Assembly: GCA_017626135.1 (NCBI GenBank)
Contig: JAGAJI010000022.1
Span: 1 to 62,486 of the forward strand
DNA length: 62,486 bases
Direction of reading: 5' to 3'
Origin: Clostridia bacterium
Lineage (GTDB): Bacteria > Bacillota > Clostridia > Christensenellales > Borkfalkiaceae
In this document: piece by piece, positions 51,708 through 60,857 of the stretch
Layout: every line of letters begins with the position of its first letter
Position numbering within the stretch: position 1 is the first letter of the stretch
Position numbers and translations under genes: made by a program
The notes under the pieces: model-generated
Databases searched by the model: none
The model's input: the letters and a program-made list of their open reading frames with translations, nothing else
What the model was told of the DNA's origin: nothing

Positions 51708-52952
51708 ATGACAAGATACGAACAGGCAAAACAGGCGTACGCAAAGTACGGTATCGACACGGATGCGGCGATAGAGCGTCTGAAAAATATCCCGGTCAGC
51801 GTACATTGTTGGCAGGGTGACGACGTAATCGGCTTCGACGGCTCGGACGAGCTTTCCGGCGGCATCCAGACGACGGGAAATTACCCGGGAAGAGCGAGAA
51901 CTCCCGAAGAACTTTTCGCAGACGTGAAACGGGCGTTCAAAATCATGCCGGGTAAAAAGAGGATCAACGTCCACGCGTGCTATGCACTCCTTGGGGCGGA
52001 TAAGGGCAAAGTGGATCGCGACGAGTATACCTACGAATATTTCAAACCTTGGGTAGACCTCGCCAAAGAATGTGGGTTAGACGGCGTGGATTTCAATCCC
52101 ACCTTCTTTGCGCATCCCAAGATGAAGAACGGACTTTCCCTCTCCTCGCCCGACGAGGAAACGCGCGCTTTCTGGGTGCGCCACGGCAAAGCTTGCTTGA
52201 AGATCGCCGCGGAAATGGGCAAGGCTATGAACAGTCCCTGTATGGTGAATATCTGGATCCCCGACGGATATAAGGATATTCCCGTCGACAGACTTTCTCC
52301 CCGTCTGCGTTTGAAACAATCGTTGGATGAGATTCTGGAAGATTACGATAAGGAATGGGTGATCCCCGCGGTGGAAAGCAAGGTATTCGGGATCGGCATC
52401 GAAAGCTATACGGTCGGCAGCAACGAATTTTATCAGAACTACGCGGCGCAAAAGGGCATCTGCTGCCTTTTGGATACGGGACATTATCATCCCACCGAAG
52501 TGGTTTCCGATAAAGTGCCTGCGCTCCTTGCCTTCTACGATAAAGTGGCGCTTCACGTTTCCCGCCCCGTCCGTTGGGACAGCGATCACGTAATCATCGT
52601 GGACGACGAACTCAGAGAACTTGCCAAAGAGATCGTTCGCAACGACGCGGATAAAAAAGTGCTCATCGGATTGGATTATTTCGACGCGAGCATCAACCGC
52701 CTTTGCGCTTGGGTAACGGGCGTTCGCTCCATGCAAAAAGCCCTTCTTTGCGCAATGCTTTTCCCCAACGAAGAGCTCAGAAAATTGCAAGACGAGCATA
52801 ACTTCACCAAGATACTCTATCTCAACGAGAAATTCAAATTCATGCCCATCGGCGACGTTTGGGAAGAATATTTGCGCAGACAGGGGTTGAGCGACGACTG
52901 GTTCGACGAAGTGGAAAAGTTTGAAAACGAAGTGATCGCGCTCCGCAAATAA
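51708..52952 (+). CDS. rhaA: L-rhamnose isomerase
   Basis: A 414-residue TIM-barrel isomerase converting L-rhamnose to L-rhamnulose. VSVHCWQGDDVIGFDG and INVHACYALLG are at the N-terminus. Metal ligands lie in ESKVFGIGIESYTVGS, CLLDTGHYHPTEVVSDK, HVSRPVRWDSDHVIIVDDEL and IGLDYFDASINRLCAWVTG. Length is normal. GGAGATAT precedes ATG 51708, 32 bases after rhaB. Confidence 0.95.
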   Translation: MTRYEQAKQAYAKYGIDTDAAIERLKNIPVSVHCWQGDDVIGFDGSDELSGGIQTTGNYPGRARTPEELFADVKRAFKIMPGKKRINVHACYALLGADKGKVDRDEYTYEYFKPWVDLAKECGLDGVDFNPTFFAHPKMKNGLSLSSPDEETRAFWVRHGKACLKIAAEMGKAMNSPCMVNIWIPDGYKDIPVDRLSPRLRLKQSLDEILEDYDKEWVIPAVESKVFGIGIESYTVGSNEFYQNYAAQKGICCLLDTGHYHPTEVVSDKVPALLAFYDKVALHVSRPVRWDSDHVIIVDDELRELAKEIVRNDADKKVLIGLDYFDASINRLCAWVTGVRSMQKALLCAMLFPNEELRKLQDEHNFTKILYLNEKFKFMPIGDVWEEYLRRQGLSDDWFDEVEKFENEVIALRK

Positions 52953-53033
52953 TTGCAAAAAAACGGCAAATTGTCTCTTAACGGCAAAACGAAATAAGTG
53001 TACTATTTTACTTTTTTTGTGTATTTGTAGCCA

Positions 53034-53062
53034 TTGACGAAAAATCGTTTCAATGTTACAAT
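53034..53062 (+). promoter_or_regulatory. Internal promoter before rhaD
   Basis: TTGACG (53034-53039), 17-base spacer and TACAAT (53057-53062) in the 151-base rhaA-rhaD gap. It could let rhaD and fucO be expressed apart from rhaBA. Confidence 0.7.
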
Positions 53063-53103
53063 TAAATAGGAATTGCAGGAAATAAATTTAAGGGAATAAA
53101 ATT

Positions 53104-53922
53104 ATGGTTAAGAAAAATATTTTTGACGCGCCTTTCGTGAAAGAAATGCGCGAAGCAACGGCAAATATGTATCGTCTCGGCTGGGACGAAAGAAATGGGG
53201 GCAACATCAGCTATATGCTTGGCGAAGAGGAAGTGGGGGAATACCTCGATTTAAGCGAAGTTATCCGCACCATTCCTACCGGGTTCGACGTAACTCCCTT
53301 GATCGGCAAAATCTTCATCGTGACGGGCACGGGCAAGTATTTCAAAAACGTGGACAAGGATCCCGAAACCAACCTCGGCATCGTCCGTATCGCCAAAGAC
53401 GGTACGACGGCGGAGCTGTTGTGGGGCTATAAGGACGGAGGGAAATTCACTTCCGAATTCCCCGCGCATATGATGAGTCACATGGCGCGTCTTTCCGTCG
53501 ATCCTACCCACCGCATCGTCATGCACTCCCATCCCACGTATACGATCGCGATGAACACCGTTTGTTCCACGGATGAAAAGGAATTTACGCATAAGCTTTG
53601 GCAATCCAACACCGAGGCGGTCGTGGTGTTCCCCGACGGCGTAGGCGTGCTCCCTTGCATGGTCTGCGGCACGAACGAGATCGGTATCGCGACGGCGGAA
53701 AAGATGAAGCATTTCCGTTTGGTCGTTTGGACGAATCACGGGATTTACGGAACGGGCAGAACGATGGACGAAGCGTTCGGTTTGATTGAAACGGTGGAAA
53801 AGACGGCGCAGATCTATATGCTTTCGCTCGGTCATATCGTCAACGTCATTCCCGATCAAATCATTTCGGATCTGGCAAAACTGTGGAACCTCACCCCGCT
53901 CGAGGGGATCTTGAAGGTATGA
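53104..53922 (+). CDS. rhaD: Rhamnulose-1-phosphate aldolase
   Basis: A 272-residue class II aldolase/adducin-family zinc enzyme splitting L-rhamnulose 1-phosphate into DHAP and L-lactaldehyde. Substrate loop WDERNGGNISYML is at ~24-36. The catalytic Glu is in FTSEFPAHMMSHM. Zinc ligands are in VMHSHPTYT (two His) and WTNHGIYGTG (third His). VVFPDGVGVLPCMVCGTNEI matches RhaD. Downstream fucO-like gene handles the lactaldehyde. Confidence 0.95.
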   Translation: MVKKNIFDAPFVKEMREATANMYRLGWDERNGGNISYMLGEEEVGEYLDLSEVIRTIPTGFDVTPLIGKIFIVTGTGKYFKNVDKDPETNLGIVRIAKDGTTAELLWGYKDGGKFTSEFPAHMMSHMARLSVDPTHRIVMHSHPTYTIAMNTVCSTDEKEFTHKLWQSNTEAVVVFPDGVGVLPCMVCGTNEIGIATAEKMKHFRLVVWTNHGIYGTGRTMDEAFGLIETVEKTAQIYMLSLGHIVNVIPDQIISDLAKLWNLTPLEGILKV

Positions 53923-53960
53923 AAAACAAATAAATATTAAGATAAGGAGAAAATATCATT

Positions 53961-55106
53961 ATGGCAAGAATCGTACTCAATGAAACCAGTTATCACGGCG
54001 CAGGTTGTATTCGGGAAATCCCCGCAGAAGTTAAAGGCAGAGGTATCCAAAAAGTATTCGTCTGCTCCGACCCCGATCTCGTAAAATTCGGCGTAACGAA
54101 AAAGGTACTCGACGTTCTCGACGCAGCGAATATTCCTTACACGCTCTATTCGGAAATCAAACCCAACCCTACGATTGAAAACGTACAGACGGGTGTGAAA
54201 GCGTATAAAGAAAGCGGCGCAAACGGGATCATCGCCATCGGCGGCGGTTCCTCCATGGACACGGCGAAAGCTGTCGGTATCATCATCGCGAATCCTGAAT
54301 TTGAAGACGTTCGTTCCTTGGAAGGCGTTGCGCCCACGAAGAATCCTTGCGTGCCCATCATCGCAGTACCTACGACAGCAGGCACGGCAGCGGAAGTTAC
54401 CATCAACTACGTCATCACCGACGTGGAAAAGAAACGTAAATTCGTTTGCGTAGACGTACACGACATTCCCGTCGTAGCGGTGGTCGATCCCGAAATGATG
54501 GCGACCATGCCCAAGGGCTTGACGGCGGCAACGGGTATGGACGCGCTCACCCACGCAATCGAAGGTTACATCACGAAAGGCGCTTGGGAAATGACGGATA
54601 TGTTCCACCTCAAAGCAATCGAGCTCATCTCCAAATCCTTGCGCGGTGCGGTAGAGAACACGAAAGAGGGTAGAGAAGGCATGGCGCTCGGTCAGTACGT
54701 GGCAGGCATGGGTTTCTCCAACGTAGGGCTTGGGATCGTGCACTCGATGGCACATTCGCTTGGAGCCGTATACGACACCCCTCACGGCGTAGCAAACGCG
54801 ATTTTGCTTCCCACCGTCATGGAATACAACGCGGAATGCACGGGTGAAAAATACCGCGACATCGCCAAGGCTATGGGCGTGGAAGGCACGGAAAACATGA
54901 CGCAGGAAGAATACAGAAAGGCGGCTGTGGACGCTGTCAGACAGCTTTCCAAAGACGTCGGTATTCCTCAGGATCTGAAAGCGATCGTCAAAGACGAAGA
55001 CGTGGATTTCCTGTCGCAGTCGGCGATGGACGACGCTTGCCGTCCCGGCAACCCGAAGGATCCTACCCTCGAAGATATCAAAGCATTGTATCGTTCGTTG
55101 ATGTAA
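53961..55106 (+). CDS. fucO: Lactaldehyde reductase (iron-containing alcohol dehydrogenase)
   Basis: A 381-residue group III alcohol dehydrogenase, reducing L-lactaldehyde to L-1,2-propanediol with NADH. The nucleotide motif GIIAIGGGSSMDTAKAVGII is at ~89-108. Iron ligands are in TGMDALTHAIEGYI (Asp, His), HSMAHSLGAVYDTPHGVANA (two His). The start of the protein (NETSYHGAGCIREI) resembles FucO. It is 38 bases after rhaD with AAGGAG upstream, and it ends the rhamnose pathway with fermentative propanediol. Confidence 0.9.
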   Translation: MARIVLNETSYHGAGCIREIPAEVKGRGIQKVFVCSDPDLVKFGVTKKVLDVLDAANIPYTLYSEIKPNPTIENVQTGVKAYKESGANGIIAIGGGSSMDTAKAVGIIIANPEFEDVRSLEGVAPTKNPCVPIIAVPTTAGTAAEVTINYVITDVEKKRKFVCVDVHDIPVVAVVDPEMMATMPKGLTAATGMDALTHAIEGYITKGAWEMTDMFHLKAIELISKSLRGAVENTKEGREGMALGQYVAGMGFSNVGLGIVHSMAHSLGAVYDTPHGVANAILLPTVMEYNAECTGEKYRDIAKAMGVEGTENMTQEEYRKAAVDAVRQLSKDVGIPQDLKAIVKDEDVDFLSQSAMDDACRPGNPKDPTLEDIKALYRSLM

Positions 55107-55189
55107 TCACGAAACGTATATAGGGATCGTACGTTCCACGTGCGTTTCCGTTTATCAAATTCATTTATATCCGTATTCAGAAGTATAGT

Positions 55190-56026
55190 ATGCAAGATAA
55201 AAATTTTACTTTTGAAAACATATATAAAAATTTTGAAATAGACGGGACGTTCGTGGAATGTAATCGCTACGGTGAAGGACATATTAACGACACGTTCAAA
55301 CTCACCGTAGAAAAGGAAGGCGAGAAAGTCAATTACATATTGCAGCGTATCAACAACCGCCTGTTTTCAGACGTGGCGAAACTTATGCGCAATATCGAAC
55401 TGGGCACCGCCTTCTGTCGTCAGAGTGTGATCAGGAACGGCGGAGACCCTGCAAGGGAATGTCTCAACGTCGTTCCTGCCCGCGACGGCAAAAGCTACTA
55501 TTTTGACGGCGAAAATTATTTCCGTATCTATGTGTTCATCGAAGGGGCGACGACCTATCAAATCGTCAGAAATCCCAAGGATTTCTACGAGAGCGCGGTG
55601 GCATTCGGAAGCTTCGCCAACCTGTTGGCGGACTTCGACGCGTCCCAGCTTTACGAAGTTTTGCCCAACTTCCACAACACCAAAATTCGTTATTAAAACT
55701 TTTTGAATGCGGTGCAGGCGGACAAATGCGGCAGGGTAGAGGAAGTCCAAAAAGAGATCGAATGGGTCAAAGCCCATGCGGAGCTTTGCGGTAAAATTGT
55801 GGATAAAATCGAAAATGGTGAAATTCCTCTGCGCGTTACGCATAACGACACGAAACTCAACAACGTCATGATCGACGACGCGACGAAAAATCCTGCCAAA
55901 CAGCTTGGACTCTATGAAGACAGGGGGAGTATTGCACAGGGCAAACGTGCAGATTTTACCGTGTTGGATAAAGACTATCGGGTGATTATGACCATTGTCG
56001 GAGGTAAGACGGTATATACTGCGTAA
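55190..56026 (+). pseudogene. Chimera: N-acetylhexosamine-kinase-like gene with internal TAA, fused to the tail of nagA
   Basis: Residues 1-168 match an APH-fold kinase like N-acetylhexosamine 1-kinase: GEGHINDTFKLTVEKEGEKV, YILQRINNRLFSDVAKLMRN, YIFIEGATTYQ-like YVFIEGATTYQ. A TAA (55694-55696) then stands where the next codon is expected, and the frame continues unchanged with NFLNAVQADKCGRVEEVQKE to the catalytic LRVTHNDTKLNNVMIDD. At about 55875 the sequence switches to the C-terminus of N-acetylglucosamine-6-phosphate deacetylase: TKNPAKQLGLYEDRGSIAQG, then KRADFTVLDKDYRV. The kinase lacks its C-terminal half and nagA its catalytic part. Confidence 0.75.
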
Positions 56027-56066
56027 ATATTTGAAATTGAGGTGAAAATTTCCTGATACTTTATTG

Positions 56067-56103
56067 AAAACGGACAAAATAAAAAAACGGACAAAATAAA
56101 AAA
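56067..56103 (+). repeat. Short tandem direct repeat
   Basis: Two copies of an AAAACGGACAAAATAAAA unit with a 17-base period, between the chimera and the next promoter. Possibly slippage or deletion-associated. Confidence 0.6.
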
Positions 56104-56109
56104 TTTCTC

Positions 56110-56138
56110 TTTACAAACGGAACGAAACGTGATATAAT
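56110..56138 (+). promoter_or_regulatory. Promoter of the ABC chimera and following genes
   Basis: TTTACA (56110-56115), 17-base spacer and TATAAT (56133-56138). It may drive the whole esterase-ROK-gal run. Confidence 0.7.
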
Positions 56139-56170
56139 AGTTTTCGTACAAGGAGATTTATGGAAGGAAC

Positions 56171-56641
56171 ATGGCAGAAATAGTAGTAAAAAACGTAAGC
56201 GTATTATTTTCGAGCAAAAAGCGTGAAGTGCTGGCGCTGGACAATTTCAGCGCAACCTTTCAGGATGGCATGAACGTCATCATAGGTTATTCCGGGTGCG
56301 GTAAAAGCACTTTGCTCAGAAGTATATTAGGGCTTATTGATTACGACGGAGATATATATCTGGACGGCGCGGAACACGACGCGATCTTGGGTATTCGCGG
56401 CGAGAATATCGTACTCGACGCAAGCGGACTTACGACGACGCCGACGATCAAGGAGATCCTCGGCAAGACGACGCAGATGTTCGTGAAAGTAGCGCCCGAA
56501 GCTCCCGACTGCATCGTATGTCTGTCCGAACGCAACGACATTCAGGCAGGCGACGAAGTCAAGATCAAGTTCGACGAAAGAAAGCTGCACTTCTTCGACA
56601 AGGAGACGGAATTCTCCATCATGGGCAGAGAAAGAGCGTAA
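56171..56641 (+). pseudogene. Chimera: ABC transporter ATPase N-terminus joined to a TOBE domain
   Basis: A 156-residue open frame. Residues 1-~66 are the start of an ABC ATPase with a normal Walker A (IGYSGCGKSTLLRSILG). At about residue 66-72 it jumps to the C-terminal TOBE domain of a MalK/UgpC-type ATPase: IRGENIVLDAS, VKIKFDERKLHFFDKETEFS. The Q-loop, LSGGQ signature, Walker B and switch His are all missing, so it cannot work as an ATPase. The junction keeps the frame open, as in the adjacent chimera. Start and AAGGA site are intact. Confidence 0.8.
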
Positions 56642-56657
56642 AGCTGGTGGTATGATA

Positions 56658-57497
56658 ATGGAAACGATTCGTTTATATTCATATTTTAACAAAGACACGG
56701 AAGGCGTTTGCGGTGAGCTCACCGCTTATATAAGAACGCCTTCTCGGGAAATCAAAGCGAAGAAAAGACCGGCTGTACTTGTAATTCCCGGCGGAGGATA
56801 TGAAATGGTTTCCGATCGGGAAGGGGAACCGGTAGCCTTGCGCTTTCTGAACGAAGGATACTGTGCATTCGTGCTCAAATATACGACAAACGTGGCGTAT
56901 CCTACCCCTTTGATAGAAGCAAGCATGGCGATGGCGTACATTCGTGAGAATGCAGAAAAGTACGGAATAGACCCGACGAACGTGGCGGCAATCGGTTTTT
57001 CCGCAGGTGGTCACCTGACGGGTATGTTGGCGACCATGTACGACGAAAAGGAAGTCAAAACTGTTTTGGGCGAAAGAGCAAATCTCGTTCGTCCCGACGC
57101 CGTCGTGCTTTCCTATCCCGTGGTTACCATGGAAGATAGGTATACGCACGGAGGAACGAAATGCGTCATCAGCGGAAGCGGAAAGATTCACGACGAGTTC
57201 TTATCCATAGAAAAGCGAGTGACAGCAAACAGCGTTCCGGCATTTCTTTGGCATACGATGGAAGATAACTGCGTACGCGTGGAAAATTCGCTTTTCCTCG
57301 CCTCGGCATACAGACGGGCAGGTGTACCCTTTGCTTTGCATATCTTTGAAAAGGGTTGGCACGGGTTAAGTGTGTGCGATGAGGAAGTGTTCGATTGCGC
57401 AGAGATTGTTGCACCGTTCGGGCACGTGGAAAAATGGTTCGGCTTAGCGATAGACTGGCTGAAATCGAGGGGATTTCAAACGAGGGTAAAAGAATAA
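56658..57497 (+). CDS. Alpha/beta-hydrolase, acetyl-esterase-like
   Basis: A 279-residue serine esterase of the BD-FAE/acetylxylan-esterase type. The oxyanion motif PAVLVIPGGGYEMVSDREGE is at ~37-56. The nucleophile Ser is in AAIGFSAGGHLTGML (~112-126). Later His is in FEKGWHGLSVC. The catalytic Asp or Glu is probably in WHTMEDNCVRVENS. No signal peptide, so it acts in the cytoplasm, probably removing acetyl groups from imported oligosaccharides. ATG 56658 suits the GGTGG site better than 56652. Its stop overlaps the next start (TAATG). Confidence 0.85.
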   Translation: METIRLYSYFNKDTEGVCGELTAYIRTPSREIKAKKRPAVLVIPGGGYEMVSDREGEPVALRFLNEGYCAFVLKYTTNVAYPTPLIEASMAMAYIRENAEKYGIDPTNVAAIGFSAGGHLTGMLATMYDEKEVKTVLGERANLVRPDAVVLSYPVVTMEDRYTHGGTKCVISGSGKIHDEFLSIEKRVTANSVPAFLWHTMEDNCVRVENSLFLASAYRRAGVPFALHIFEKGWHGLSVCDEEVFDCAEIVAPFGHVEKWFGLAIDWLKSRGFQTRVKE

Positions 57498-58453
57498 TGT
57501 ATTATCTGGGTATAGATCTGGGTGGTATGAGCGCAAAGTGCGCCGTTTTGAAAGACGGCGTGCTTTGTGGCGTCTGTCGCTGTAAAACGGATAGCAAAAA
57601 CACGCCTGAACAAACGGCGATTGATCTTGCAAATTTGGCGAAGGAAGCCGTGGGAAAGAGCGGATTGAAGCTTTCGGATATCGGTGGGCTTGGTATAGGT
57701 TCGCCCGGCGTCATCAATAGCGAAAAGGGCGAAGTCGTATGTTGGGCTAATTTCGGTTGGGAGCACGTGAATCTTGCGGAGCTCGTCAGCCAAAGCCTCG
57801 ATTTGCCCGTATACGTCCTGAACGACGCCAACGCGGCGGCGATGGGGGAATACGTATACGGCGCGGCAAAGAATTACCGTTCAGCGGTGATGATTACCGT
57901 CGGTACGGGGATCGGTAGCGGCATCGTATTCGACGGGCAACTGTTTGAAGGGAACGGCGGGGCAGGCGCGGAACTCGGACATGAAGTAATCCGATTTGGC
58001 GGAGAGAAATGTTCCTGCGGTCGCAGAGGGTGTTTGGAGGCGTACGCCTCGGCAAGCGCGTTGATTCGGCAAACGCAGAAGGCGATGGCAAAGCATCCCG
58101 AAAGTTTGCTTTGGAGTTTGTGTGACGGCGATAGTAACGCGGTGAGCGGTAAAATACTGTTTGACGCCTTGTATCAAGGGGACAAAACCGCAAAAGCGGT
58201 ATTTCATAAGTATATTCAGTATCTTTGCGAGGGCGTGGTCAACGTGGCGAACGTCTTGCGGCCGCAGGCGATCATCATCGGCGGAGGGATCAGCGCGCAG
58301 GGCGAAACGCTTACCAAACCTTTGCAACGCAGAGCGAACAAGTATATGCTCGGCGGAGAAAGCTGGGCAGAAGTCAAGATCGTAGCGGCAACACTCGGCA
58401 ACGACGCCGGGATTTACGGAGCCGCGGCGTTTGCGGAAAATAAACGAAAATAA
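57497..58453 (+). CDS. ROK-family sugar kinase (glucokinase-like)
   Basis: A 318-residue ROK kinase. The phosphate-binding LGIDLGGMSAKCAVL is at residues 4-18. Substrate/catalytic NDANAAAMGEYVYGA contains the catalytic Asp. GNGGAGAELGHEVI is followed by the ROK zinc motif CSCGRRGCLEAYASASAL. Glucose is the most common substrate; an amino sugar is possible given the neighbours. ATG 57497 overlaps the esterase stop. Confidence 0.88.
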   Translation: MYYLGIDLGGMSAKCAVLKDGVLCGVCRCKTDSKNTPEQTAIDLANLAKEAVGKSGLKLSDIGGLGIGSPGVINSEKGEVVCWANFGWEHVNLAELVSQSLDLPVYVLNDANAAAMGEYVYGAAKNYRSAVMITVGTGIGSGIVFDGQLFEGNGGAGAELGHEVIRFGGEKCSCGRRGCLEAYASASALIRQTQKAMAKHPESLLWSLCDGDSNAVSGKILFDALYQGDKTAKAVFHKYIQYLCEGVVNVANVLRPQAIIIGGGISAQGETLTKPLQRRANKYMLGGESWAEVKIVAATLGNDAGIYGAAAFAENKRK

Positions 58454-58468
58454 AGGAGAGTTAGAAAA

Positions 58469-59488
58469 ATGAAAAAAATTTTGGTAACGGGCGGCGCCGG
58501 GTATATCGGCAGTCATACCGTAGTGGAACTCATTCATAGCGGTTACGGCGTAGTCGTCGTAGACAATCTTTCCAACTCCTGTGAGGAAAGTTTGAACCGT
58601 GTGGAAAAAATTACGGGACAGAAAGTCAAATTTTACAAGGCGGATATTCGTAATAAAGCCGCGATGGACCGGATTTTCACGGAAAATAAAATCGACTGGG
58701 TCATTCATTTTGCGGGACTCAAAGCGGTCGGCGAAAGTTGCTCCATGCCCGTGGAATACTACGACAACAACTTGAATGGTACCCTCGTGCTGTTGCAGTC
58801 TATGCGCGAGCACGGCTGTAAAAAAATCGTGTTCTCTTCCTCGGCAACGGTATACGGCGATCCCGAAGTGTTGCCTTTGACGGAAACCTGCAAGACGGGC
58901 GGCACGACCAACCCCTACGGCACGAGTAAATATTTTCAGGAAATCATGCTCACGGACGTATACAAGGCGGATCGGGAATGGACGGTGGTGCTCCTTCGAT
59001 ACTTCAATCCCGTCGGCGCGCACGAAAGCGGACTTATCGGGGAAGATCCCAAGGGGATTCCCAACAATCTGACGCCCTATATTTCCAAGGTTGCAATCGG
59101 AGAACTCAAAGAACTGGGCGTGTTCGGGAACGATTATCCCACACCCGACGGTACGGGCGTGCGCGACTATATCCACGTGGTCGACCTTGCAAAAGGGCAC
59201 GTTGCAGCCATCGATAAAATCCAAAACAACGGCGTATACACTTACAATTTGGGAACGGGAGTCGGATATAGCGTATTCGACGTGCTTCACGCCTTTGAAA
59301 AGGCTTGCGGTCATGCCATTCCCTACGTCATCAAACCGAGAAGACCGGGAGATATTGCGGAATGCTACGCAGATGCGAGCAAGGCGAAGAACGAACTCGG
59401 TTGGGAGGCAAAACTCGGCATCGACGAAATGTGCGCAAGCAGTTGGAAATGGCAGACGATGAATCCGTCGGGATATATGAAGAACTGA
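58469..59488 (+). CDS. galE: UDP-glucose 4-epimerase
   Basis: A 339-residue extended SDR interconverting UDP-galactose and UDP-glucose. NAD motif [19 protein letters not shown] is at residues 7-25. The catalytic Ser region is [18 protein letters not shown]; Tyr and Lys are in [33 protein letters not shown] and [17 protein letters not shown] are GalE signatures. First of galE-galT-galK; AAAGGAG upstream. It also feeds Glf upstream in the window with UDP-galactose. Confidence 0.95.
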   Translation: MKKILVTGGAGYIGSHTVVELIHSGYGVVVVDNLSNSCEESLNRVEKITGQKVKFYKADIRNKAAMDRIFTENKIDWVIHFAGLKAVGESCSMPVEYYDNNLNGTLVLLQSMREHGCKKIVFSSSATVYGDPEVLPLTETCKTGGTTNPYGTSKYFQEIMLTDVYKADREWTVVLLRYFNPVGAHESGLIGEDPKGIPNNLTPYISKVAIGELKELGVFGNDYPTPDGTGVRDYIHVVDLAKGHVAAIDKIQNNGVYTYNLGTGVGYSVFDVLHAFEKACGHAIPYVIKPRRPGDIAECYADASKAKNELGWEAKLGIDEMCASSWKWQTMNPSGYMKN

Positions 59489-59489
59489 T

Positions 59490-60857
59490 ATGAAAGATTT
59501 ATTGCAAAGAACGGAAGAACTTATCGCATACGCCGAAGAGTATTTGGAGCTTGACAAGGGCGACGAAAACTACGTAAAAAACCGCGTGCTGGAAATTTTG
59601 CAAAATTGCGAAGGGGAAGACCTCTCGGAAGAGGAGGCAGACGAAGTGTACGGCGCTTTGTCCCTTCTGCCCTCACAGGTCAATGCAAAATTTCAAAGCT
59701 TGTTGAAAACGAGCGGCAAGGCGGCGACCGACTGGCTGTATGATTACTGCGTGCATAACGACTACGTAAAGAAAGCCAAGCTTGATAAGAATCCGAGATT
59801 TGAAAGCAACGGATTGATTATCACCATCAATAAGGCAAAACCCGAATTTCGCGATTCCAAAAAAGCGAAGGCAGGCAATACGGTGGAAGGCGGTTTTGCG
59901 AAATGCGTCATCTGTCGTGAGAATGAAGGGCTTGCTTCACGCAATAAGCGCACGCTCCGCACGGTGGATATCACCCTCGGCGGGCAGGACTGGTTCTGGC
60001 AGTATTCTCCGTACGGATATTTCCACGAACACGGCATTGCCGTCAATTGCGAACATATTCCCATGCACGTCGATAAGGGCACGTTCACAAGGCTTATGGA
60101 TTTCGTGGACGTATTCCCGCATTATTTCATCGGTTGCAACGCGGCTCTGCCGAGGATAGGCGGAAGCGTTTTAGCGCACGACCATTATCAGGGCGGTGGG
60201 GAAATTCTCCCCATGCACAGGGCGAAAGCGGCGTATACGTTGACACATAAGAATTACCCCGACGCCGTCATCGAGGTGGTGGACTGGCAGGGAACGGTCA
60301 TTCGCGTGATTTCCAAGAATCGCAAGGATATCGAGGAGCTGTGCGAAAGTATTCGTGCGGCATGGGTAGAATACGATTGCCCCGAGCTTGGCATTATCGC
60401 TCAGGACGAGGACGGGCGGCACAACAATATTTCGCCCACCGTCGTCAAGACGGAGCGCGGTTATGAAATGAGCGTCATTCTCCGTTCGAATATTACGAGC
60501 GAAGAATACCCCGACGGCGTGTTCCACGCCCACCCCGAATTCCACACCATCAAGAAGGAGAGCATCGGCTTGATCGAGGCGCAGGGATTGTTCATTTTGC
60601 CCGGACGGCTCGAAAGCGAGCTCGCCGAGATTGAGCGTATTATCGAAGAAAAACGTGAATTACCGCCCGAATACGAGGCGTTCAGGCTCGTTTACGACGA
60701 AACCAAAGCCATTTACGGGAATGGAAATTTGAACGTACACGAGGCGATGCAGGAAGAGCTCGGCAGCATCTGCGCGCGGATTTTGGAAAATACCGCCGTG
60801 TTCAAGGACAGAGCGCTGACGATTGAATTTTTGAAAAATTTGGGATGTGCATTATGA
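59490..60857 (+). CDS. galT: UDP-glucose--hexose-1-phosphate uridylyltransferase (Firmicutes type)
   Basis: A 455-residue class II GalT swapping UMP between UDP-glucose and galactose 1-phosphate. Substrate region YSPYGYFHEHGIAVNCEHIP precedes the catalytic HxHxQ-type motif SVLAHDHYQGGGEILPMHRA (~residues 228-247). CVICRENEGLASRNKRTLR and FHAHPEFHTIKKESIGLIEA are family marks. It starts two bases after galE and overlaps galK by 4 bases (ATGA). Confidence 0.93.
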   Translation: MKDLLQRTEELIAYAEEYLELDKGDENYVKNRVLEILQNCEGEDLSEEEADEVYGALSLLPSQVNAKFQSLLKTSGKAATDWLYDYCVHNDYVKKAKLDKNPRFESNGLIITINKAKPEFRDSKKAKAGNTVEGGFAKCVICRENEGLASRNKRTLRTVDITLGGQDWFWQYSPYGYFHEHGIAVNCEHIPMHVDKGTFTRLMDFVDVFPHYFIGCNAALPRIGGSVLAHDHYQGGGEILPMHRAKAAYTLTHKNYPDAVIEVVDWQGTVIRVISKNRKDIEELCESIRAAWVEYDCPELGIIAQDEDGRHNNISPTVVKTERGYEMSVILRSNITSEEYPDGVFHAHPEFHTIKKESIGLIEAQGLFILPGRLESELAEIERIIEEKRELPPEYEAFRLVYDETKAIYGNGNLNVHEAMQEELGSICARILENTAVFKDRALTIEFLKNLGCAL

